A DNA stretch of 18,796 nt, taken from positions 1-18,796 of the forward strand of contig CAMLSG010000098.1 in assembly GCA_946482635.1 (NCBI GenBank), read 5' to 3'. Below are positions 1 through 11,318 of the stretch, piece after piece. The notes below the pieces were generated by a model that saw only the letters and a list, made by a program, of their open reading frames with translations, had not been told where the DNA came from and did no database searches. The stretch comes from an uncultured Duganella sp. GTDB taxonomy: Bacteria; Pseudomonadota; Gammaproteobacteria; Burkholderiales; Burkholderiaceae. How positions within the stretch are numbered: position 1 is the first letter of the stretch; each line of letters begins with the position of its first letter. The position numbers and the translations under genes were made by a program.

Positions 1-9
1 AGCAGAATC

Positions 10-30
10 GCCCCGCGGCGCGCGCGGGGC
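10..30. terminator. GC-rich hairpin just downstream of the DUF885 gene
   Basis: An 8-bp perfect stem (bases 10-17 pairing with 23-30) closes a 5-base loop. It lies about 20 bases past the stop codon of the minus-strand DUF885 gene, where a terminator of the five-gene operon would be expected. No T-run follows on the minus strand, so it is not a canonical intrinsic terminator. It may belong to whatever gene lies left of the window, act as an mRNA 3'-end stabilising structure, or be chance in GC-rich sequence. Confidence 0.35.
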
Positions 31-50
31 ATGGGAGCAGCCTAAGCCGT

Positions 51-1976
51 TTACTGCATCAGCTCTTTGATCATGCGCACGGGTGCGCTGCCGTAGCTCA
101 GGAAGTCTTCGTGGAAGTCTTTCAGCGAGAACTTGCTGCCCAGGGCGGCGCGGCGCTGTTCGCGCAGTTCCATGATTTCCGAGTAGCCCGAGAAATAGCT
201 GGTGAGCTGCACCGAGGTCAGCTGCGCGCGGCGCCATTTCTCTTTCGCTTCGGCGGCGGTCTGGAAGGCCTGGCGGGTCAGCAGGTCGATTGCCTCCGGC
301 TCCGTCATGCCCTGCACGTGCACGCTGTAGTCGAGGATGGTGTTGGTCACGCTGCGCAGGTTCCACTTCGAGTACATCAGCCACATTTCAGGCTCGTTGT
401 TGCCGTAGCCCGATTCCAGCATCATGCGCTCGCTGTAAACCGCCCAGCCTTCCACCATGGCGCCATTGCCGAAGATCGATTTCACGATCGACGGCGACTT
501 GTTGGCGTACACCAGTTGCGCATAGTGACCAGGGATCGCCTCGTGCATGTTCAGGATCTGCAGGATCCAGTGGTTGTACTCGCGCAGCGTGGACTCGGCC
601 TGTTCCGGCGTGGCGTCGTCCAGAGGCGTCACGTTGTAGTAAGTGCGGTCCTGCGGGCGGTATGGGCCTGGAGCTTCGATGCTGGCGCCAGCCACGCCGC
701 GCTGGTAGGCAGGCGTTTCGCGCACCACCAGTGGCTTGTTCGGATCCAGCGTCAGCAGGTCGTTCTTGACCACCCAGTCCTGCAGCACAGGAATCTGGCG
801 GCGGATCTCAGGGAAGAATTCTTCGCGCGCCACATGCCTGGAGGACAGCGTGTCGATCATCATGCCAATCTTGGCGAAACGGTCGGACGGCTTGGCCTTG
901 TCGGCCAGGTATTTCGGCCACAGGTCGTCCGAAATGCGGTCCATGTTCGACAGCAGTTGTTCGCGGGCCGCCAGCGCCTTCTGGTAAGTCTGTTCGGCAT
1001 TGCTGCCGGACTGGATGTCGTAGCCGAACTTCGCTTCGTACAGCTCCTTGCCGATGCGGAAGGAGCGTCCGCCGCTGACGGCCAGCGACTTGTCCAGCTC
1101 ACCGAGCCAGGCAACATAAGCCTCCACGGCTACCTTGGCCGCAGCAATGCGCTGCGCGTACAGGTTCTTTTCATTGGCATTCAGGATCGAATCCTGCGCC
1201 TGCTTGTCCAGGTCTGCCAGCACGGCCAGCACGCCAGGCGCCTGGTCGATGGCCAGTTTGACGTGTTCGCGCGTCGGGTTCTTGATGTTGTTGCGCGCTG
1301 CCTCGTAATACGCCGGCACGCTGGCGATACGGCGCAGCAGTGTGCGCAGGCGCTGCGGCCTTGCCGCATATTCGGTGTTCAGCACGAAGTCGATCGGGCT
1401 GGCGATGTTGTAGAGCGCCGGGTTCCACTCCCACTCGCGGAAAGTCGTCAGGTACCAGCGGTCCGAATTCAGTTTGTTCTGCAGCAGGCCAAGGTCGCTG
1501 CGCTGCTTCGGCGAGAGCTGCCTGGCGTCGATCTTGCCGAATTTTTCCAGCCATTCGTCGATGAAGGCGAGTTGCTGGTCGCGGAAAGCCTGGTCGGGAA
1601 CGGTCAGCTGCGCCGCTGTGTCGTATTTGCCGACCGAGATCGCGGTCTCAGGATCGATGCGCCACAGCGCACCGAGGAACTGGTTGGCCTGGCTGTCGAA
1701 AGCCTTGTCCTGGCGGCGTTCAGCCGGCAGGGGCTTGCTGGCGACCGCAGGCTTGGCCTTGTCCGCCCTGGACTTGCTGGCCGACTTGCCGCCGGATTTA
1801 CCGCCCTTGGCGGACTTGGACGACGATTTGCTTGTCTTTCCCTTGCTACTGCTGGACTTCTTGCTGACGGCGGTTTTCGCCGGTGCATTGGATTTCTTGG
1901 CCTTCGTCGCGGCGTCGGCTGGCGACAGGGCCAGGCTCAACATCATCGCGGCGAGGGCGATTTTGGTCTTCATCAT
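51..1976 (-). CDS. Secreted DUF885 family protein (putative zinc metallopeptidase)
   Basis: The 641-residue protein begins with a signal peptide (MMKTKIALAAMMLSLALSPADA, cleavage likely near residue 22), so it probably acts in the periplasm or outside. An unusual Lys/Ser/Ala-rich stretch of about 60 residues follows, and then the long helical DUF885 domain to the C-terminus. The family signature HEAIPGH is at residues 478-484. E509 in VEGWAVYSE is a plausible third metal ligand, as in HExxPGH-type gluzincin-like enzymes. DUF885 proteins are generally described as uncharacterised, peptidase-like proteins; the substrate here is unknown. An AGAGG ribosome binding site lies 7 bases before the first of two adjacent ATGs, so the start could be 1976 or 1973. 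It is the last gene of the minus-strand operon, 35 bases after the preceding gene. The family call is firm and the enzymatic activity is inferred. Confidence 0.88.
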   Translation of the reverse strand: MMKTKIALAAMMLSLALSPADAATKAKKSNAPAKTAVSKKSSSSKGKTSKSSSKSAKGGKSGGKSASKSRADKAKPAVASKPLPAERRQDKAFDSQANQFLGALWRIDPETAISVGKYDTAAQLTVPDQAFRDQQLAFIDEWLEKFGKIDARQLSPKQRSDLGLLQNKLNSDRWYLTTFREWEWNPALYNIASPIDFVLNTEYAARPQRLRTLLRRIASVPAYYEAARNNIKNPTREHVKLAIDQAPGVLAVLADLDKQAQDSILNANEKNLYAQRIAAAKVAVEAYVAWLGELDKSLAVSGGRSFRIGKELYEAKFGYDIQSGSNAEQTYQKALAAREQLLSNMDRISDDLWPKYLADKAKPSDRFAKIGMMIDTLSSRHVAREEFFPEIRRQIPVLQDWVVKNDLLTLDPNKPLVVRETPAYQRGVAGASIEAPGPYRPQDRTYYNVTPLDDATPEQAESTLREYNHWILQILNMHEAIPGHYAQLVYANKSPSIVKSIFGNGAMVEGWAVYSERMMLESGYGNNEPEMWLMYSKWNLRSVTNTILDYSVHVQGMTEPEAIDLLTRQAFQTAAEAKEKWRRAQLTSVQLTSYFSGYSEIMELREQRRAALGSKFSLKDFHEDFLSYGSAPVRMIKELMQ

Positions 1977-2011
1977 AATTCAACCTCTTGCTAGTGCAGC
2001 GTGGGAGATTA

Positions 2012-2437
2012 TCACAAGCCGAGTGCCGCCCGCGCCCTGTCGGGGTCCATGCTTGCGGCATCCACGGCTGCATCGGGCGGAAGCCATTGCGGAAAAGGGA
2101 TCTCCTCGTTGACATGCTTGCCGGTAGCGGTATGCACTTGCCGTACCCGTGCCAGTGCGTCGGCAGGCAGTTCGCCGGCCAATGCCGCCAGGGCGGGCCA
2201 CAGGCGGCGGTGTACCAGCGTCAGTTTTCCCGCCAGCAGGCGGCAGACCAGGATGTCTTCGTGCTCCTGCACTTCGCTGAGCACGGCGAAAATGCGCTTG
2301 CCTTCAGGATGACCCCACCAGCTGCCCTTGATCGGGGCGCCGGCGATGGCTTCGGTCAACGTTGGCACTTTGCCGCGCGCGGAGGCCAGCACGACACCGT
2401 GCTGTTCGACAAAGGCCAGGGCCTGTTGCACGTTCAT
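2012..2437 (-). CDS. Small conserved-looking protein of unknown function (141 aa)
   Basis: The protein starts MNVQQALAFVEQHGVV and has no signal peptide or membrane segment, so it is probably cytoplasmic. The frame stays open further upstream to 2638, but the ATG at 2437 is preferred: it forms an ATGA overlap with the stop of the upstream DUF2785 gene, and the upstream extension reads as an out-of-frame shadow of that gene. Striking residues are GSWWGHPEGKRIF (about residues 38-50), a VCRLLAGKLTLVHRRLWPAL block, and EEIPFPQWLPP near the C-terminus. I recall similar short proteins in proteobacteria and actinobacteria, sometimes labelled AlkZ-related, but I am not certain of that label and assign no function. 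The overlap suggests translational coupling to the DUF2785 gene. Confidence 0.8.
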   Translation of the reverse strand: MNVQQALAFVEQHGVVLASARGKVPTLTEAIAGAPIKGSWWGHPEGKRIFAVLSEVQEHEDILVCRLLAGKLTLVHRRLWPALAALAGELPADALARVRQVHTATGKHVNEEIPFPQWLPPDAAVDAASMDPDRARAALGL

Positions 2438-3357
2438 TCGGCGGCCTGCTTCAAGGCGCGCAGCAGCAGTGGCTTCAGGCAGTTGCGCTGCGCTTCGTCC
2501 TTGCTTTCGCTGACGTTGATGTACAGCGGCTGCAGGAAGCCGTTCAGGTTGTGCTTGCGGGCCAGTCTTGCCTGCTGCGTGCCGGCGGAGGCCGGAGGTG
2601 CTGCAAGGCGTGCGAACCACCCGTCCCAGTCGCTGCATTGCAGCGATTTGGCGCGTGACAGGTAGAAGATGGGAGCCATCAGGCGTTCGCCTTCGCCATA
2701 GTGATAGAAATGCTCGTTTGGCGGCGCAACCTGGCTGGCGATGGCTGCCAGCATTTGCTCATGTTCGGCGCGGGTTAATGCAGGGTTGAGCGAGAGCTGC
2801 AGCATGATGTCGGCAGCGTGAGCGACACCATGGCGCCAGCCTTGCTTTTCGTCGAAACCGCGGTAATCGTTCACGCCGCGCAGGTATTCTGTCGCGGCGC
2901 CCACCAGTTGCGCGCGCTGGTCGGTGGAGAGGTAAGGCTTGATGCGGTCCACCCGCGCCACGTCGGCCAGCACCAGGGCGGCGAAAGGGCGCGCGAAACC
3001 TTGCGGATCCGGCGCCTGCAACTGCGCGGCCAGGCGGGTGCGCAGCTCCTGCACTGTGGCGGTATCGAGCTTGTCGGCGCGCATCCAGGCTTGCAGGGCT
3101 TCGAAGGCCAGTTCATCGCGCTCGACTGGATCGGGCGACGACAGGCAGGAGACCGCTTGCAGTGCCAGCGCCTGTCGCCCGGCGTCGTCGGGGACGTGCC
3201 ATTTTGCGGCTCTCGCTTCGCGCAGCCCGGCGGCCGGACAGTTGGGGGCGGCGGCGGAACCGGAAACCGGCGCCCCGGCCAGGCAGATTGCGGCCAGCGC
3301 AGCGGTCGTCGCGAGCTGGCGCGCCTTGGCGCACGTGGCGATGGATGTCAGTTGCAT
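2434..3357 (-). CDS. Secreted DUF2785 domain protein
   Basis: This 307-residue protein has an N-terminal signal-like segment (basic residues, then LATTAALAAICLAGAPVSGSAAA), pointing to export. No lipobox with G/A/S before the cysteine is seen. The rest looks all-helical, and the block YRGFDEKQGWRHGVAHAAD (about residues 185-203) is characteristic of DUF2785, a family without an established function. The start at 3357 is chosen because an AGGAGA ribosome binding site sits just upstream and the signal peptide begins there; the frame is open further upstream but would run into the SNF2 gene. It follows the SNF2 gene by 11 bases and overlaps the next gene by 4 bases (ATGA), so it is very likely in the same operon. 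An exported protein between two cytoplasmic ones makes the operon functionally mixed. Confidence 0.82.
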   Translation of the reverse strand: MQLTSIATCAKARQLATTAALAAICLAGAPVSGSAAAPNCPAAGLREARAAKWHVPDDAGRQALALQAVSCLSSPDPVERDELAFEALQAWMRADKLDTATVQELRTRLAAQLQAPDPQGFARPFAALVLADVARVDRIKPYLSTDQRAQLVGAATEYLRGVNDYRGFDEKQGWRHGVAHAADIMLQLSLNPALTRAEHEQMLAAIASQVAPPNEHFYHYGEGERLMAPIFYLSRAKSLQCSDWDGWFARLAAPPASAGTQQARLARKHNLNGFLQPLYINVSESKDEAQRNCLKPLLLRALKQAAE

Positions 3358-3368
3358 AGCATCTCCTG

Positions 3369-7528
<4,160 letters not shown>

Positions 7529-7532
<4 letters not shown>

Positions 7533-9442
7533 CCGGTCAAGCCAAACATGCGTTGGTAGAAGGACAGTTCGGCCTGAAGGGTGCGCACGATGGTGTCGGC
7601 TTTGCGGAAGCCGTGGCCTTCGCCTTCCAGCTCCACATATTCGACCGGGATGCCGCGCTGGCGCAGCGCGTTGACCATGGCTTCCGACTGCTGCGGCGGC
7701 ACGACCTTGTCGTCCAGCCCCTGGAAGAAGATCATCGGGCGCGACAGGCGACCGGTATGGTTGATCGGGGAGCGCTCGGCATACACCGCCTCGGCCTGCG
7801 CCTTTGGCGCGATCAGGTATTCGTTGTAATGCGATTCGAATTTGTGCGAATCGTCATCCAGCCCTTTCAGGTCGGATACGCCGTAGTAGCTGGCGCCCAG
7901 CTTGAATACATCGTGGAAGGTCAGCGCACACAGGGTCGTCAGGCCGCCCGCGCTGCTGCCGCGGATGATCAGGCGCTCGCCATCCGCCAGGCCTTGCGCG
8001 ACCAGGTGGCGCGCACCGGCGATGCAATCCTCGACGTCGACAATGCCCCATTGCCCCTTCAGCGCGTCGCGGAAAGCGCGGCCGAAGCCGGTGCTGCCGC
8101 CGTAGTTCACGTCCAGCACGCCAAAACCCCGGCTGGTCCAGAATTGCGTTTTCAGGCTCAGGGTGCTGGCTGCCATGCCGGTCGGGCCGCCGTGGCTGAT
8201 AACGATGACCGGCGGCTTTTCGCCTTGCGGCGCGTGCACGTCCTGGTTGGTGGGCGGATAGAAGAGGGCGTATGCGGTGCGGCCGTTGGCGCTCGTGTAG
8301 CTGATGCTTTCCGGGACGGACAGGTAGCCCAGCGCAGGCAGCTCGGCGATCGAGCGCTCCAGCACTTCGCGCTTGCCTGTCGCCAGGTCGATGCGGGCAA
8401 TCTCGGTGGCGATGGTCGGGCTGCCCGCCAGCACCACAACGTAGCCGTCGCCCACGCGCAGTTCGCGAATCTCCTGGTACGGCGTGACAATCGGCTCCAG
8501 CACCGTGCTGCCGGCGCGCAGGCAGGCCAGCTTGCTGACGCCTTGTTCAATATAGCTGCACACGATCTCGCTGTTCGCGGCGAAGCCATACAGCGAATTG
8601 CCGAAGGTCCAGTGCGGGGTCGCAAACTCCGCGGCCATCGGGCATAGGGCCTCGACTGCGCTGGCCGTGCCGCCCGCGCTTTCACGCAGGCAGTACAGGT
8701 TCCACCAGCCGCTGCGGTCAGAGACGAAGTGCAGCACGCCGGCAGGCGACCATTCGGGCTGGCAGATCGACTCCTGCGGCCCGCCGGCCACGCGCAACGG
8801 CGTGCCAAGGCGGCCATCGTCCTGTACCTCCGCTACCCACAGTTCGGTGCCCTGCCACGGCATGCGCGGATGGTCCCACGACAGCCACGCCAGGCGACGG
8901 CCATCCGGCGACAGTCGCGGCGAAGAATAAAAATCATTGCCCATGACGAGCACGCGCTCGCCGCCATCGAAGCCTACCGCGCAGATCGTATTTACCGGCT
9001 GTGCGTGCGAGCCTTCATCCTCTGGATGCTGCTCGCGTACGGCGATCAGCCGCGCGCGGGAGGAATCGAACACGAAGTCGGCAAAGCGCTGGCGGCCCGG
9101 CGAGGTGAATGCTTCTGCATCGCCGCCGGGCGCAAGGCGGTACAGGCGGTTGTCGGCATGATGCGAGAACACCACCACGCCGCCGGCCACGGCATAGGCG
9201 CCGCCGCCGTATTCGTGGACGCGATTGCGAACGTTGAACGGCATTGGCGTCACTTCGCCGGCCGTCGCGCCCTGGCGGCGCATCAGGGTGGTACGTCCCG
9301 CTTCCGCCGCGCGGCCGGCCAGCCAATAGATATCCGCCCCGTCCAGGACGACCGACGACAGCGGCGTGGCGCCCGCGGCGACCATTTCGGCGCTGATCGG
9401 CGAAGTCCAGGTGCCAAAAGGCGCGGCGGAAGTGGAAGTCAT
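7529..9442 (-). CDS. S9 family (prolyl oligopeptidase-type) serine peptidase
   Basis: This 637-residue protein lacks a signal peptide and is probably cytoplasmic. It has the two-part architecture of S9 acylaminoacyl-peptidase/dipeptidyl-aminopeptidase enzymes. An N-terminal beta-propeller covers roughly residues 1-380, and an alpha/beta-hydrolase domain follows. The catalytic triad is complete: nucleophile S497 in RGSSAGG, aspartate D577 or D578 in QGLDDKVVPP, and H610 in GEGHGF. It should cleave short peptides or acylated N-terminal residues; the specificity cannot be read. The start at 9442 has a GGAG site 5 bases upstream. It is the first gene of the minus-strand operon, is divergent from hemE, and overlaps the SNF2 gene start by 4 bases. 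Confidence 0.93.
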
Positions 9443-9516
9443 GGGCGCTCCAAACGCGTAAAAACAGGGCAGGGATGCGATAATACCCCCTTTCTATCCG
9501 CTTTAGATTGTCTTTC
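9443..9516. promoter_or_regulatory. Divergent promoter region between the S9 peptidase operon and hemE
   Basis: These 74 bases must hold promoters for both directions. GATAAT at 9479-9484 is a plausible -10 element for hemE, with transcription starting about 25 bases before its ATG. On the other strand the same bases read TATTAT and could serve the peptidase operon. I find no good -35 hexamer at the right distance for either, so the assignment is weak. Confidence 0.35.
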
Positions 9517-10593
9517 ATGCCACAATTTGCCCCGCTGAAGAACGACACCTTCCTGCGTGCGCTGCTGCGCCAGCCGACCGAATACACCCCGGTGTGGCTG
9601 ATGCGCCAGGCAGGCCGCTACCTGCCTGAATACCGCGCCACGCGCCAGAAGGCGGGCTCCTTCATGGGCCTGGCGACCAATCCGGACCTGGCAACCGAAG
9701 TCACGCTGCAGCCGATCGACCGTTATCCGCTGGACGCGGCAATCCTGTTCTCCGACATCCTGACGGTGCCGGACGCGATGGGCCTGGGCCTGTTCTTCGT
9801 GGAAGGCGAGGGCCCGAAATTCGAGCGCCCGCTGAAGACCGAGGAAGACGTCAAGGCGCTGCAACTGCCGCCAGCGGGTTCGCTGGACTATGTCTTCAAG
9901 GCCGTGACCCAGATCCGCACCGAGCTGAATGGCCGCGTTCCGCTGATCGGTTTCTCCGGCAGCCCATGGACGCTGGCCTGCTATATGGTGGAAGGCCAGG
10001 GCTCGCGCGAGTTCCATACCATCAAGAAGATGATGTACTCGCGCCCGGACCTGATGCACCACATCCTGGACGTGAATGCCCGCGCTGTTGCCGAATACCT
10101 GAATGCGCAGATCGACGCCGGCGCACAAGCCGTGATGGTCTTCGATTCCTGGGGCGGTGCGCTGGCCGACGGCGCCTACCAGCAGTTCTCGCTGAAGTAC
10201 ATGCAGCAAGTCGTGAGCCTGCTGAAGCGTGAAAAAGATGGCGTGAAGATCCCTGCCATCGTGTTCACCAAGGGCGGCGGCCACTGGGCCGAGGAAATCG
10301 CCGCTATCGGCGCCGACGCCATGGGCCTGGACTGGACCGCCAACATCGGCAAGATCCGCGAACTGGTGGGCCACAAAATGGCCCTGCAGGGCAATATCGA
10401 CCCGGCCATCCTGTTCGCCAACCCGGAGCAGATCGCTGCCGAGGCGCGCCGCGTGCTTGATTGCTACGGCCCGCACAATACCGGCCACGTCTTCAACCTG
10501 GGCCACGGCATTTCCCAGTTCACGCCGCCGGAATCGGTGACGGTCCTGGTGGACACCGTCCACAGCCACAGCCGCAAGCTGCGCGGCGGCTGA
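9517..10593 (+). CDS. hemE: Uroporphyrinogen III decarboxylase HemE
   Basis: HemE removes four carboxyl groups from uroporphyrinogen III to give coproporphyrinogen III in cytoplasmic haem synthesis; no cofactor is needed. The 358-residue length is normal for the family. Family landmarks are present: [16 protein letters not shown] with the substrate-binding arginines R30 and R34, the essential aspartate D80 in [21 protein letters not shown], and H330 in NLGHGI. I chose ATG 9517 ([10 protein letters not shown]) because remembered betaproteobacterial HemE proteins start there; a TTG at 9508 is in frame but adds three residues without support. No strong ribosome binding site is seen. The gene is monocistronic: a divergent operon lies upstream and an intrinsic terminator follows the stop. 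Confidence 0.97.
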   Translation: MPQFAPLKNDTFLRALLRQPTEYTPVWLMRQAGRYLPEYRATRQKAGSFMGLATNPDLATEVTLQPIDRYPLDAAILFSDILTVPDAMGLGLFFVEGEGPKFERPLKTEEDVKALQLPPAGSLDYVFKAVTQIRTELNGRVPLIGFSGSPWTLACYMVEGQGSREFHTIKKMMYSRPDLMHHILDVNARAVAEYLNAQIDAGAQAVMVFDSWGGALADGAYQQFSLKYMQQVVSLLKREKDGVKIPAIVFTKGGGHWAEEIAAIGADAMGLDWTANIGKIRELVGHKMALQGNIDPAILFANPEQIAAEARRVLDCYGPHNTGHVFNLGHGISQFTPPESVTVLVDTVHSHSRKLRGG

Positions 10594-10611
10594 AAACTGT
10601 AGTCCCGCTCC

Positions 10612-10640
10612 AAAGGGCGCTGCGGCGCCCTTTTTTATTT
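10612..10640 (+). terminator. Intrinsic terminator of hemE
   Basis: A 9-bp perfect stem (AAAGGGCGC / GCGCCCTTT) with a TGCG loop runs directly into a six-T tract at 10631-10636, 18 bases after the hemE stop codon. This is a textbook rho-independent terminator. It separates hemE transcription from the AT-rich region and priA. Confidence 0.92.
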
Positions 10641-10654
10641 CGTGCAGAAGCGAC

Positions 10655-10663
10655 TTATACACA
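10655..10663 (+). promoter_or_regulatory. DnaA box-like site TTATACACA
   Basis: TTATACACA fits the DnaA-box consensus TTWTNCACA exactly. It lies 15 bases after the T-tract end of the hemE terminator and is followed by an A/T-rich run (AAAAATTTTT). An 11-base copy including the preceding AC recurs at 11101-11111. Binding is inferred from sequence only. Confidence 0.55.
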
Positions 10664-10824
10664 AAAATTTTTACTGCGGAAATAAGAGGCAGCGGCAAAT
10701 CCGTCCCTCTCAGCGCATTCGCAAGGCATTGATTTGTAAGGATTTATTTTTTACTGCTTTTGTCAATGTTTTGGGTTTTGTAAACCTTATCCCAAGGTGC
10801 AAGCGAGCTTGTTGGGTCATTCTC

Positions 10825-10851
10825 CACAAAGTTATCCACAAAAACTGTGGA
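10825..10851. promoter_or_regulatory. Composite DnaA-box module, copy A
   Basis: CACAAAGTTATCCACA is followed by AAAA and CTGTGGA. The module contains a perfect DnaA box (10832-10840) facing an inverted one on the minus strand (TTTTCCACA, 10846-10854, extending three bases past the module). Inverted pairs of this kind are typical of proteobacterial origins. A near-identical module (22 of 27 bases) is at 11261-11287. Confidence 0.6.
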
Positions 10852-10865
10852 AAAAAGCCAAAAGT

Positions 10866-10904
10866 ACTTAGTAAACCGGCACTTAGTAGGAATTTGTAGG
10901 AATT
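10866..10904. repeat. Short direct repeats in the AT-rich region
   Basis: ACTTAGTA occurs at 10866-10873 and again at 10881-10888. It overlaps two tandem GTAGGAATT units (10886-10894 and 10896-10904) with a 10-base period, about one helical turn. Short AT-rich repeats beside DnaA boxes can form an origin unwinding element, but nothing here proves that role. Confidence 0.5.
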
Positions 10905-10945
10905 GTCTTAGCGTTATGTTGCGTTGCATGATATTTCGCTAAGAC
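10905..10945. repeat. 9-base perfect inverted repeat
   Basis: GTCTTAGCG (10905-10913) and CGCTAAGAC (10937-10945) are perfect inverted copies separated by 23 bases. The arm spacing from centre to centre is 32 bases, about three helical turns, as for a dimeric regulator. There is no T-run, so it is not an intrinsic terminator. The binding protein is unknown. Confidence 0.5.
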
Positions 10946-11102
10946 TTTCAGTGGTGAAAACGCTTGCGGAAACACAAACCTTGCCGTGCCTGCCTGTGTA
11001 CAATGCTTGGCTTGATGTTGTGGCGCACCAGGCACGTTTTGCGCTGAAAAGGCCGAAAAAAATGCTTGATTTCGGTGAAAAACTGCTCCTTAAATGAAGC
11101 AC

Positions 11103-11111
11103 TTATACACA
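11103..11111 (+). promoter_or_regulatory. DnaA box-like site TTATACACA, second copy
   Basis: This is an exact consensus match. With the preceding AC it repeats the 11 bases at 10653-10663, 448 bases away. It is followed by GAGCGTGGAAAAA, whose CGTGGAAAA is one mismatch from an inverted box. Confidence 0.55.
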
Positions 11112-11260
11112 GAGCGTGGAAAAATATGCGCTTTCTGCTTCTCCTAGGACGGCTCTTGTAAGTAGTTGAATTAAAAGGGGAAAAATAAGCCTCATTTGCT
11201 GGGTTTCCCCGGATTGCAAGCTGGAGGTTAGTGCTTGCTCTGGATTCCAGCCCCTTTGTT

Positions 11261-11287
11261 CACAAAGTTATCCCCAGTTTCTGTGGA
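11261..11287. promoter_or_regulatory. Composite DnaA-box module, copy B, upstream of priA
   Basis: CACAAAGTTATCCCCA, GTTT and CTGTGGA repeat the module at 10825-10851 with five differences. Both boxes in it (11268-11276, and 11282-11290 on the minus strand) are one mismatch from consensus. It ends 31 bases before the priA ATG, where a bound protein could affect priA transcription. Confidence 0.5.
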
Positions 11288-11318
11288 TAGTTGAAAAACC
11301 CTCGATCGATAGCCCTGG

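Larger units (their letters stand above)
10641..11318. other. AT-rich intergenic region with DnaA-box-like sites (candidate replication origin or DnaA-regulated region)
   Basis: These 678 bases hold no convincing gene; the short open frames lack ribosome binding sites and recognisable protein. By hand count about 297 of 678 bases are G or C (44%), and 10741-10920 falls to about 37%, against about 67% in a sampled hemE line. Four sites match TTWTNCACA: 10655-10663, 10832-10840, 10846-10854 (minus strand) and 11103-11111. One-mismatch sites are at 10820-10828, 11256-11264, 11268-11276 and 11282-11290 (minus strand). Short repeats lie between them. Clustered DnaA boxes beside AT-rich DNA are the hallmark of bacterial origins, and in Caulobacter the origin lies beside hemE. 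In Burkholderiales, however, the origin is normally placed near dnaA, which is not seen here. The alternative is a DnaA-controlled priA upstream region. Confidence 0.5.

Noticed and set aside
111..1994. A 627-codon plus-strand frame opposite the DUF885 gene
   Set aside because: Same codon-bias shadow effect; no ribosome binding site and no recognisable protein, while the minus strand has a signal peptide and the HExxPGH motif.
9508..9516. TTG start for hemE three codons upstream
   Set aside because: The ATG at 9517 matches the usual HemE N-terminus, and neither start has a better ribosome binding site.
9439..10698. A 419-codon minus-strand frame opposite hemE
   Set aside because: hemE is unambiguous, and this frame runs through the hemE terminator and both intergenic regions, as a non-coding open frame would.
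10642..10929. Short frames of 60-85 codons on both strands in the AT-rich gap after hemE
   Set aside because: No ribosome binding sites, K/N/F-rich translations reflecting base composition, and overlap of the DnaA-box sites. No protein family recognised.
10981..11004. TTGCCG and TACAAT as a promoter pair for priA
   Set aside because: The spacing is only 12 bases, too short for a sigma-70 promoter, and the site is more than 300 bases from the priA start.
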